From Athripsodes cinereus (Eukaryota; Arthropoda; Insecta; Trichoptera; Leptoceridae): 64,000 nt of DNA. Below the pieces are notes generated by a model. It had not been told where the DNA came from. It saw only the letters and a program-made list of their open reading frames with translations, and did not search any database. This document shows positions 1 to 9,700 of this stretch, in pieces; positions within the stretch are counted from its first letter, which is position 1; every line of letters starts with the position of its first letter. The translations under genes were made by a program, and so were the position numbers. The stretch is taken from the NCBI GenBank assembly GCA_947579605.1, contig OX388311.1:27592951-27656950 (forward strand), in the 5' to 3' direction.

Positions 1-110
1 CTCCCCTCACGACACAAGCTTTTAATAGCTAACTGTGAAAGGTGTATAAGGTTGTATTTGGGTTTATAACAAAAACCCAGATATATCTTTAAGAGATATA
101 TCTCAGAAAA
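1..110 (+). repeat. tRNA-derived SINE (family S1), 3' half, cut by window edge
   Basis: Same sequence as the body of fuller copies near 53.9 and 61.8 kb, here in sense orientation. It has the CACGACACAAGCTTTTA stretch, the GTGAAAGGTGTATAAGGTTG stretch and the GGGTTTAT...AAAACCCAGATATATCTTT hairpin tail. The tRNA-like head would lie left of the window. Confidence 0.75.
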
Positions 111-120
111 ATTTAGGGAT

Positions 121-295
121 GAAGCATATCACCCGTTTGGGGCATATGGATGATGAAGAGGATTCTATCTGAAGAGGGTGTGAAAAAACGCGGACGTCCG
201 AGATCGCGTGGACCAAATATTAGTGTTGAGTAAAAGAAATCGCGTTCCATCCTCCCTGTCAAACGAGCTTGGGAAACAACGTAAGGGTATTGACA
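121..295 (+). repeat. Degenerate tail of a non-LTR retrotransposon RT ORF
   Basis: Broken reading frames still resemble the C-terminal part of the LINE tail seen better at 1487-1804 and 54399-55130 (a GHMDDE-like stretch, then an arginine-rich RGxPR-like stretch, then a region ending near AAGGGTATTG). It has several stops and frame breaks. It is a fossil. Confidence 0.45.
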
Positions 296-300
296 GATAG

Positions 301-920
301 ATGTTTTTTATGGCATTTTGAGGATAACCCGTAAAGTTATTACAAGCAGATCTTCCACTGGTTACACCACTTTTGGGAGATGCAATGATGGTGTTGTTGG
401 GAATATATTTTAATAAAAATAATATCCTCTATTTCATAAGCAATTGTTTTACATTGAGTTTATTTCATACAACAGCCATTCAAGGTTGTGAGTTCATGAA
501 CATTTGAGAATATATTTTATTATTATTTTCATTTGAATTACAAACTATTTCTTATAGAGTGTAAGACATTCTCTCCTACTAAAAAATTATATATAATATA
601 CAGCACATTATTATGCTTTCAAAGTATGATAGGTAACTACTTTATTATGTGTTATAATGAGTTCTATCAATATTTCTATAAGATGAGTCAGGGTACATAA
701 TAACACCAAATACACCCCAAACACTTTCATAGTAAGTAATATGCTTGTGACGTGAAGGCGGAGTAGGTTAGAATTGGTTGTATATTTTGATTAGGAATTA
801 AACCACAATTCAAGTTAAAGATTAAATATATTAAGTTTTTTTTTTAAGATGAATTTTGATTTGAAATAAACCCAAATACATCCCAATACACTCACAGTGT
901 AAGCAATATGCATGGTTAGT
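301..920. other. Non-coding, AT-rich; two weak SINE-like remnants
   Basis: No gene seen. Around 690-760 and 865-905 there are diverged pieces resembling the S1 SINE body (AAACCCAAATACATCCCAATACA-like text followed by a degenerate AAGCTTGTGTCGTGAAAGG equivalent). Confidence 0.4.
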
Positions 921-1099
921 TCTGCCCTAAGATGGCAAAGTATGATATGTCACTTTTTTGGTCAAATTGAGTTATTGGTATCAATGGATTCGTCTCTGCG
1001 AGATCTACAAGATGGCAAAATATGATATGGATATGGTTTATATTATTCGCATTAAACAAGGATTTCAAAATATGATAGGTGCGTTTTCAGGATTTCCTA

Positions 1100-1143
1100 A
1101 GATGGCAAACTATGATATGTCTACATATCATAGTTTGCCATCT
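1100..1143. repeat. Perfect hairpin, 21-bp arms
   Basis: AGATGGCAAACTATGATATG plus T at 1100-1120 is mirrored at 1123-1143 with a 2-base loop (CT). A related hairpin with 19-bp arms and a 3-base loop lies at 2485-2525. Both are built from the terminal motif of the enclosing 921-2750 unit. Confidence 0.8.
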
Positions 1144-1486
1144 AATGTATCGGCTTCGCGATAGTCTACTAGTATGTCTACATATCATAGTTTGCCATCT
1201 TATGTATCGGCATTGCGATAGTATACTCGTTTGTCACAAGACATATTTTGTTATATTGACTTTTCGGTAATATAGATGATGGCTAATTATGATTTGTCTA
1301 CATATTTATTTATTTATAAAATTATAAAAATATACATTTTTTACAATTTAAAAAAAACAATACACTTGTAATTACAAACTCAAACTTATATTATTATTTA
1401 TTTATTTTATTTTTATTCTTCACTGTAAATTGTTTACAATAATACAAATTAACATAGAAAATATTACTAGTTAATCAAAATAAAGA

Positions 1487-1804
1487 ATGAGCGGATGCGA
1501 GAAGAGTGTTGTGGACAGAATGTGCGTGAATAAACTACGGTGGTTTGGACATGTTGAACGAATGAACGAGGTAAGAATGACAAAGAGGATATACTTATCT
1601 GAAAGAAAGGGTGTGAGGAAGCGCGGGCGTCCGAGAACCACGTGGATCAGATTATCAAGGACGGCCGCGTGTTGATTAAGAGGAACCGACGTGCGTGTAT
1701 GAGAAACTGTATGAATGTGGAGGAAGCGAAGGAAGTGTGTAGGGATAGGTCTGTTTGGCGTTCCGTTCTCTCTGCCTACCCCGCTTGGGACATGGCGTGA
1801 GGGT
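1487..1804 (+). pseudogene. LINE reverse-transcriptase ORF, C-terminal fragment
   Basis: An open stretch encodes MSGCEKSVVDRM, then LRWFGHVERMNE, then RGRPRTTWI. After a short frame break it continues as NRRACMRNCMNVEEAKEV and SVWRSVLSAYPAWDMA and stops. This is the C-terminal tail found in a widespread insect non-LTR retrotransposon RT (from memory; clade not asserted). The RT core is missing, so it is a 5'-truncated, dead copy. Related copies lie at 53386-53690 and 54399-55130. Confidence 0.75.
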
Positions 1805-2750
1805 ATAGTATAGTATAATTTACATTCTTTGCATTCCGTTCCACTACATGGATCAGAATCTTTCCTTTACATAGTTTAAGCATCTTAATTTAAAGGCTGC
1901 TAGGTGCTAGGGTCCGAATTTCCTTGATTTCCATAGGGATTTCTCTGTAAAGTTTAATTCCTTTACAGAACAAACTATTGTCAGATTTTGTGAGTCTTGC
2001 CCTGGGAATCTGAAGTCCATTCCTAGCCCTTTACACAATCTCTTTAATTAGAGGAAAGGTGTTTAGAAAAAAGATTCGTAAAATCGTGAATCCTTTTAAA
2101 AATAAGGAATTTCAGCTTATAACATTAAGTTGGAGAATAAAGGCAGCTGACAGGGAAGAGTAGAAGAGACTCCTAGATTTAGCCAAGGCTCCTGGGCTGT
2201 CTTGTTTATGATGATGATTATAATAGTAAAAGTTGCCTAAGCATGGTGTTCTATTAGGCAAATTAGAGAAGATTAATATTTTAGAGATTTCTTAAGGAAA
2301 TCAATGTAATAAAAAGAGGTTTCAACCAATCAATAAATAAAATATTAATAATAATTAATTATTCGTAAAATTTTCATGTATTCACATTGCATTCTCAAGT
2401 TTGCTAGTTTTATCTTACAAACAGAAGGAGGCTACATACGATATGTCCTAGACATATCATGTTTTGCTTACTTTGCAATAGGAGATCATATTTTGGCATC
2501 TTATATTAAGATGCCAAAATATGATATGTCAGGCAGATAGTCAGATATATGACAAATTTCATGACTTTACATTTAAAAATAACATATTTATGTATTTAAC
2601 TCAATAAATAACCATTTTTTCTACATATTTCCATTATTATATGTCTTTACCGTCAATTCCCTGATTTATACCAACACATCAAACTTTTAATTTGCTCTCC
2701 TGTAAAGTTTGTTAAAAGTGACATATCATACTTTGCCATCTTAGGGCAGA

Positions 2751-3536
2751 GTTAATGTCATAAAAGTTACACAGAACTATGAATAAAAATAAATATACTG
2801 AATTTATTAAGTTGTAAAAATTAAAATTCATTAGAATATACAATATACTGAAGATGTATATCTTGGTGTTAGATATTAAAACAAAATAATACTCATTTGA
2901 ATAACTTAACACAAAAATATCTCTCATCAGAAAACAGTTTACATGATTTAGCAGAACAGAAAATAATATGATTGAAAAGAATTTGTTTAGACTGAACATT
3001 TGAGTTTTTCAAAATGTAGATTAGGGGTAATGGCGAATTGTTTGTGGAAATAAGAAATTAATACAACATTCTCTACATACAAAATAATGTAAATAATGGT
3101 AAATGGACATTGATATTAATGTCATTCACATGAATCAGATACGCAAACTAATCCATGTAATCATAACAGATGGAATAATGAGCAAATTTCATTTGAAATG
3201 AGTCAATAACATTGCATTATCATGTGAAATATTTTTCATATACTTATATTTAAACAATTTTGACAGGCACATAATGCACTGGTACATATTTAGTTAAAAT
3301 AATCTCAATGGTGTATGTAAAGAATAATTATATCGCCAGAATAAAAATAGACTTGGAATTTACACTGTTTAATGTAAGATTTGTCAACTGTCTTAACAGA
3401 AGGCATCGTTGTGTATAGTGATAAAACAAATTCTGGGTGTCAAAGAATGGTGCTATATTTTTTTTGCAATGATGTTAAAATGTAACTTGCAAATGATGAA
3501 AACTAAATATAAAAGAATGTAGTATCTTTTTCTCAC
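2751..3536. other. Intron sequence downstream of bunched exon; no feature seen
   Basis: AT-rich, no supported ORF or repeat. It should be intronic, because the bunched coding exon ends with a splice donor at 3536 and the C-terminal exons are off the left edge. Confidence 0.6.
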
Positions 3537-6500
3537 CTTTCACTATCCTCATTGTTAGGAGTCTCGTCCTTGGTGTCTGTGGATTCCGCCTGCTGCTGGG
3601 TCCCATCAGAGGCCGGAGTTCCTCCTCCGCTCTCTGAGGTCCCTCCGCCTCCACCACCTCCTCCCTCCCCACCCACCACTGCACTGACTGTATTCACTAT
3701 GCTGTTCACTGCGTGAGACACTACGCCACTCACTGGACTGCCAAAACTATCACCACCACTAGGAGCCGAGCCTGTGCCCGGAGGATAACTCATGGATGAA
3801 TTCACTAATAATGAAACCACTGGAGAATTTGTATTAGATATTATAGGTTGAGTTGCAGCAGCGGTACTACAAATGTTTTGTTGCGTTATATGAATATCCA
3901 TTGGATTATTGACTGTGTTTTGCATCCCCATGGGAGTCGACATAGTAGTCTGAGACATAGAGGGAGTGACATTCTGCGGTATAGAGCCTACGTTAGACTG
4001 CGAATTGAAGCCTCCCATTGCCATGCCCACCTGCGGGTGCATGGTGCTCTGTGATTGTACTACACTGGTTGGCACCGAGTGCACTGCCGGACCCTGCATA
4101 GATGCAGGATGGTTCTGCTGCATGGACATAGAAATATTCTGTACAACATTCTGCTGGGTAGGGGGGACCATGTTTTGCATAATGGGTTGCGTTGGCTGCT
4201 GTTGCGGTACATTAGACATAGAAACTTGGGGCAATTGTTGGTTCATAGATTGTCCTTGCTGCATTCCTGACATATTGTTCTGGTTCATCACCCCTGCCTG
4301 TCCACCAACAGACATGCCCTGCTGGGAAGGGATGACATGCCCCATTGGAAGCTGCCCCTGAGTATTGGACGACGCCACTTGTTGGTTTATAATGTTCTGT
4401 TGGGCCCCTATATGCTGATTAATGGGTATCTGTTGATTTACATTAGAAGTTTGCATATAAATGGGGTCAGTCACTGGCATCTGCATGTTCCCCTGATTAC
4501 TATCCATGGTCATGGGAATGTTTTGATTAGGTTGCGTCATCATCTGTATGTTCTGAGACATATTCTGTGATTGCTGATTGATAGGATGCATTCCAGAATT
4601 TTGTTGAGTATTCATTCCTTGTAAATTACTTGGGAGAGTAGCGCCTTGCGGCTGTGATGTGATATTCTGTATGTTATTAGGTAAAGTAGCACCTTGTTGA
4701 GAATTAACTATATTAGCCATAACGTCTTGAGATAAACTTTGTCCCTGCGACAGTTGGGACTGCTGTTGATAGTATTGTGGAACAGTATGTTGAGACTGCA
4801 CCTGAGAAGACACTTGCTGCGCCATGTGCTGTGACTGAGCAGGCATCTGTTGTTGCATGATGGAGGGTGGGTTACCCTGGGAGAACTGCACACCCCCATG
4901 TTGGATAGTATGCTGGGGATGTATGCTGTGTTGCTGCTGCACCTGCCCACCCTGGTTATTCACTTGGCCCCCTTGTGATGTCATTTGATGCATTGGCATC
5001 TGAGACATGCCTTGAGTCTGATTACTCATTTGTGGTATTTGCTGCATCTGTTGCATATGATTTTGCATTTGATGAGTTTGTTGTGTTTGCATTGGATGCA
5101 TTTGAGATTGATTTGGTATGTGTTGCATCTGAGCTTGCTGATTGGAAATATTTTGTTGATTTTGCATCTGGTGCACTTGTTGGGGCATGCCTTGCATTGT
5201 AGGTGGTTGAGTATGCACCGAATGTAACGCTTGACCACTAACTTGTTGGTTACTCATTTGTTGCATTTGCATTTGTTGCATTGGTGGTTGTTGTCCGCTA
5301 AGTTGCTGCATTTGTCCCTGATTTTGCATAGACTGCATCTGTGGTAATTGTTGCATTTGTTGTATGTTAGACATTTGCTGGGCATTGTGGGCTAAATGTT
5401 GTCCTTGCATTTGTATCTGTGCTTGTTGATTTTGCATTTGTTGCATTTGTTGGCTAGGCAGCTGCTGATGCATCTGCATTTGTTGCATTTGGGGCATTCC
5501 TTGTGATTGAGCAATCACTTGTTGTAACTGATGTGCGGGAAAACTTTGTGTCATTTGTTGAACAGGTTGCGTAGGTTGTTGTGTAGGTGGGGGATGTGCG
5601 GAGGGAGCAGGATGAGGGATGTGAGACATGCTCTGAGCCTGAGGTTGTTGGGCTGACTGGATGCCTTGACTCTGAGCTAATTGTTGAGGAATTTCTAAAG
5701 GAGGGGATTGTACAGTGACTGGGGCTGATTGAGGTGTAGGGACAGGGACAGTCTGAGAAGAAGCTTGCATCATGTTGAGAGGCTGCGTAAGGGATTGACC
5801 AGGGGAAGCCACAGGGAAGTTGTGAGGGTCATGCTGGGGATGGGAGTTGGGCAACTGAAGGTCTTTACAAGGAGCCTTCATAATGTCCACTAAAGTTCCA
5901 GAGTCCTCATGCTGAGAATCATTTAACACAACACCACTATCTGGCACACTAATCACAGTTGAAGTCTCAGTTTGACTATCCACATTATTCACTATAAGCG
6001 GAGCACTGGGCTGAGTTGTTGTATGGTCCAAATAATCCATGCACATCCATCGCCCTCTTCTAAAAGGTTCCGTACTCTCTATTTTCACAACCTTAAACCT
6101 CTCGTTCCTCACTTGCTCCTGTATTTCCTTCATCCCTTCGGGAGGTTTGGAGTTCCCTATGATGTTATAGATACTGCCAGTGCCAGAGTTAGTGACACTC
6201 ACATGCATCTCTCCCACGTCTGTGTTATTGAGAGCAGCTACTGCCCCAGGGTGTGCGTTATTGGCGTCCTGTCCCACGATGGCCAAACCGTATTGGGAAC
6301 TAGTCGGAATGACAGGAGCACATCCTAACGATGCACTAGAGGCGTTGTAAAACACGTCATCTTTGGAGAAGGTATCCTCGGAGAAACTAGGTGTCTCGTT
6401 CTCTAAGTCCGTAATCCTGGAGATGTCATCTGTATGAGATTCGTCTAAATCGTCCGCCGAGTCCTCTCCCGCATCCGTACTGACACGCGAGCCTACTGTC

Positions 6501-6688
6501 ACACTGGTTATCTGAAACGACGATATCTTCCTACTGTTATGTGACGCGCTCTGCAAGCTCGTCGGATGACTGTTCCCTTTCTCCGTATCGTTCAGACGAA
6601 GAGATTCACTTGTCGTGCGGTGAACCGAGTTGTTATATTTGTTTTTTTCGCTAGTTTTATGTGATTTTTGACTTAGATTGTCAGCCAT
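3537..6688 (-). CDS. bun: Bunched/TSC22D family, long isoform, first coding exon (partial gene)
   Basis: Roughly 1050 residues are encoded in one open exon starting at the ATG at 6688. Two stretches characteristic of long TSC22-family isoforms are visible: RKISSFQITSVT at residues 53-64 and ERFKVVKIES...RGRWMCMDYLD at about 196-221. In Drosophila BunA such conserved N-terminal motifs are known to mediate growth promotion with the partner Madm. Residues about 300-930 are extremely Gln/Met-rich and low complexity, followed by a Gly run near the end. The exon stops at AAAG|GTGAGA (donor GT at 3536-3535), so the apparent stop just after it is intronic. The TSC box and leucine zipper that mediate dimerisation are not in this exon nor in 1-3536 and must lie left of the window. 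Family assignment is confident; the C-terminus is unseen. Confidence 0.9.
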
Positions 6689-7000
6689 GTTGAGCTGTCC
6701 AAATTAAATGAAACTACATATGAAAATTTCGCAGCAAGTAGGCGTAAATTAATTTATCCGGCGACACAATATCACACTCGCAAACAAAATGTTTCCATTG
6801 TTTATTAATTAACACTAAACCGAAATTATTTCACTTTGTATGCTTTAAAACCGTTCGTAAACACACACAGTCAAGAACATCTTTCAGAAAGGGTCAACAT
6901 GGCGACCATTTCTGCGCAATGTTATGTTCTATCCGTGACAATTTACAAAGCCATCGATTTCATTTTATCCAGCCAGCTGTTATAAAATACTTCACATAAT
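6689..7000 (-). promoter_or_regulatory. Probable 5' UTR/promoter region of the bunched long isoform
   Basis: Immediately upstream of the bunched ATG, with locally higher GC than the DNA further right. No TATA box or initiator is assigned. The role is inferred from position only. Confidence 0.35.
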
Positions 7001-7777
7001 ATTCAACAGATGGCAGTATCAGTTACAAAAATATTTTGTTACATATTTTTCATTCATAAAAATAAAAGTACCTAATTAATAAGTTTTCTTGTAAATATCT
7101 CATTCATTTACAAATTTAATATAATGAATGAATTAATGTTATGTAAGAAAATAACTTTTTATCCAGAAATTTTAAGTATTCTAACTATTCTGGAAACCAT
7201 AGTAAAATTCTGAAGGTTGGAAAAATTTGTATCTGGATTAAAGTTACAGAGACAGAAAATTAGGCATTTTAAAAAAAAGTTATTAGAATTTAATCTGATA
7301 AAATTTAGCATTCCATTATGGGTAAATTATCTTATTTTCATCAAAATAAAATATTTGACTTAAAAAAGTTTTCTACGTAGCCATTAAATCTAGGTTTCGT
7401 ACAAAATTTTCATTTCGAATTCAATATATTGTTTCATAAATTATGTTCCTACTTATATTTTAAAAGTTTGTTCTAGGAGTACAGAAAACTTATTATTTCA
7501 ATAGTTTAACTTCAATATTATTAGATATGTAAGTAAATAAAGATTGATTAAATAAAAACAAAAATTATTTATACTATAATTTGGTTTATACTTACAAATA
7601 TAGAAGTTATAATCCTACGACATTGAAGATTTCTATGAAACACTATACATTGTTCTTTTAATAATAACAAAATGTTGAGAATTTCTTAATTGGCACGAAC
7701 GAATCTAAATGGAAGAAGCTTATTTAAATGTTGTGTTCTAGAAAGGAGTCGTAAAAAGTAAAAAAAGAAGTTAGACC
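7001..7777. other. AT-rich intergenic DNA, nothing recognised
   Basis: No ORF of note and no repeat matching the other families in this window. Confidence 0.5.
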
Positions 7778-8107
7778 AATTTACTGTTTTAAAGACTGTA
7801 TATATTTATTCCATTCTTCACTCAGTATGAGATTGGCTCATATAATTTACTGTTTTAAAGACTGTATATATTTATTCCATTCTTCACTCAGTATGAGATT
7901 GGCTCATATAATTTACTGTTTTAAAGACTGTATATATTTATTCCATTCTTCACTCAGTATGAGATTGGCTCATATAATTTACTGTTTTAAAGACTGTATA
8001 TATTTATTCCATTCTTCACTCAGTATGAGATTGGCTCATATAATTTACTGTTTTAAAGACTGTATATATTTATTCCATTCTTCACTCAGTATGAGATTGG
8101 CTCATAT
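7778..8107 (+). repeat. Perfect 66-bp tandem repeat, 5 copies
   Basis: The unit starts AATTTACTGTTTTAAAGACT and recurs at 7778, 7844, 7910, 7976 and 8042 with no difference that I can see. Because 66 is a multiple of three, one frame stays open and gives a repetitive 103-residue ORF, which I regard as an artefact of the repeat and not a gene. Confidence 0.95.
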
Positions 8108-8169
8108 AATTGATTACAATATTAATAAATATAAATAATAAAAAAAATATTACATATTATGTAGGCTGC

Positions 8170-8440
8170 AATATTTGATCCCGTGGAGCACTCGGTAAAA
8201 AATTGGCCTCCCACTCTTCTCTATAAGTTTTCGAGTGTCCTATAAAAGGCAGGTGTTCGAAAAATAATACATTTTACATCTTTAATTCGGCGATGAGGTT
8301 TGCCACCCATCCTGAATGTCTTAATTTTATATTGGCACGGAGAAGACAGCTTGCATGTTTTATATGCAGCTGGTCTGCTGGCTTCCCCACTCGTGGGATA
8401 TGCCGTGATGGTATAATAGTAGTAATAGTAGTAGTAGCAA
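8170..8440 (+). repeat. Interspersed repeat family T, near full length, (TAG)n tail
   Basis: Starts near GTGGAGCACTCGG, passes through GATGAGGTTTGCCACCCATC and CTGGTCTGCTGGCTTCCCCA, and ends GGGATATGCCGTGATGGTAT then (TAG)n. Other copies lie at 9085, 9470 (inverted), 22985, 34250, 37590, 41500 and 51735. A constant 3' end with a short microsatellite tail suggests a retroposed SINE or a LINE 3' end. I see no tRNA A/B boxes in it. Confidence 0.7.
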
Positions 8441-8617
8441 TATCACATAGGTTGGATAGGTAAAAGATATTACATTTATGTAGACTGTATTTTGCAATAT
8501 CTTCCAACTAACCTGACATTGTTTTATTTGAATGCCAACACAAATATTTGATGAATGAAATTTTAAAGGGCTGATGAATTAATTATTTAATTACTGAAAT
8601 TCTTTTAATAGTTGGTA

Positions 8618-8754
8618 CCAGGGTACCTAGACAAATTGCATTTGGCGATCGACTACAAACAAACTTTTCGATAATGTACCAAAACATTATAAGTACATTG
8701 CTGAAAAGTTTGTTTGTAGTCAATAGCCAAATGCAATTTGTCTAGGTACCCAGG
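8618..8754. mobile_element. Foldback MITE (family F1), 137 bp
   Basis: Nearly the whole element folds on itself. The left arm CCAGGGTACCTAGACAAATT is mirrored at the right end; the inner part carries GGCGATCGACTACAAA and AACTTTTCGA. Related copies are at 25741, 26019, 32983 and 47371. No coding capacity. Confidence 0.8.
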
Positions 8755-9084
8755 TCCCATCTGAGAACACAAAGCAATACTACAGTTTGAAATCAAAATC
8801 TTGTACACTAAAGAATGACTCAGAAATGCAATCTTGTATTCAATCATAAATCCAGCTGTTTTTGTTCTGTGGTACATGTTGATGCAAATCAGATTTATTT
8901 TTGATAAATAGAACTAGTGATATTATAAGTTTAATCAATGTCGCCATCTCACACTTTTGATTGAGTGATATGAGATTCAATCTTCTCAGTTGACCTACTC
9001 TGTCTTGACGACAAAAGAATATTGTTAACTGTCAAAGAATTGATATTGCTATTTTATCTAAAAATGTTTACATGTTTGTATGTT

Positions 9085-9165
9085 TCTTACATACAGCTGA
9101 TCTGCTGGCTACCCCACTTGTGGGATATGCCGTGATGGTATAGTAGTAGTAGTAGTAGTAGATCT
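9085..9165 (+). repeat. Family T repeat, 3' end only
   Basis: CAGCTGATCTGCTGGCTACC through GGGATATGCCGTGATGGTAT and (TAG)n, as at 8170-8440 but truncated at its 5' side. Confidence 0.7.
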
Positions 9166-9469
9166 AAAAATAGATACTTTCTTAACATCAAGACTTCACA
9201 TTTATACATTAAAATTTCTCTCTAGCATTGAGTCAGTTACACAGCAGTTGGAAAGGTGTTGAAAATATCTTCCATTGTGCATGTATCTGAACACCGAGGG
9301 TCTTCTAGAAGATGTTTCATGAATTGCTATAATACGTATATATATTAAAGAATAATGAATGTCCTGAAGAGAGGTCACACAAATATCACTCTTTTACTAT
9401 GATGTTGTTTTCCATGCTCTAAAAAAGAATTACAGAAGATTAGAAAAATTAGCATAAATTTTATAGCTA

Positions 9470-9700
9470 CCTTACTTACCATCATTACGGCATATCCCAT
9501 AAACGGGGTAGCCAGCAGACCAGCTGCAAGTAATAAACATGCAAGATGTCCTCTACATGTCAGCAAAAATTAAGACATTCAGGATGGGTGGCAAACCTCA
9601 TCACTAAATTTAAGATGTAAAATGTCTTTATTTTTCGAACACTTGAAAACTTATGGAAAAGAGTGGGAAACCAACTCTTTCCCGAGTGCTCCACAACTAA
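9470..9700 (-). repeat. Family T repeat, inverted, near full length
   Basis: Reverse complement of the 8170-8440 copy: GGCATATCCCATAAACGGGG, then GACATTCAGGATGGGTGGCA, ending CCGAGTGCTCCAC. It lacks the (TAG)n tail. With the 8170 copy it forms an inverted pair about 1 kb apart. Confidence 0.7.

Larger units (their letters stand above)
921..2750. mobile_element. 1.83 kb unit bounded by a perfect 37-bp inverted repeat
   Basis: Positions 921-957 (starting TCTGCCCTAAGATGGCAAAG) are the exact reverse complement of 2714-2750. The core motif AGATGGCAAAxTATGATATG recurs inside in both orientations near 1010, 1100, 1123, 1180, 2485 and 2507, partly as hairpins. This resembles a non-autonomous DNA transposon with subterminal repeats. 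The flanks share only GTTA, so a target-site duplication is not established, and no transposase is present. A LINE tail lies inside. Confidence 0.55.

Noticed and set aside
7827..8138. 103-codon ORF with 22-residue repeats
   Set aside because: It is the translation of a perfect 66-bp tandem array. No initiation context, domain or splice context supports a gene.
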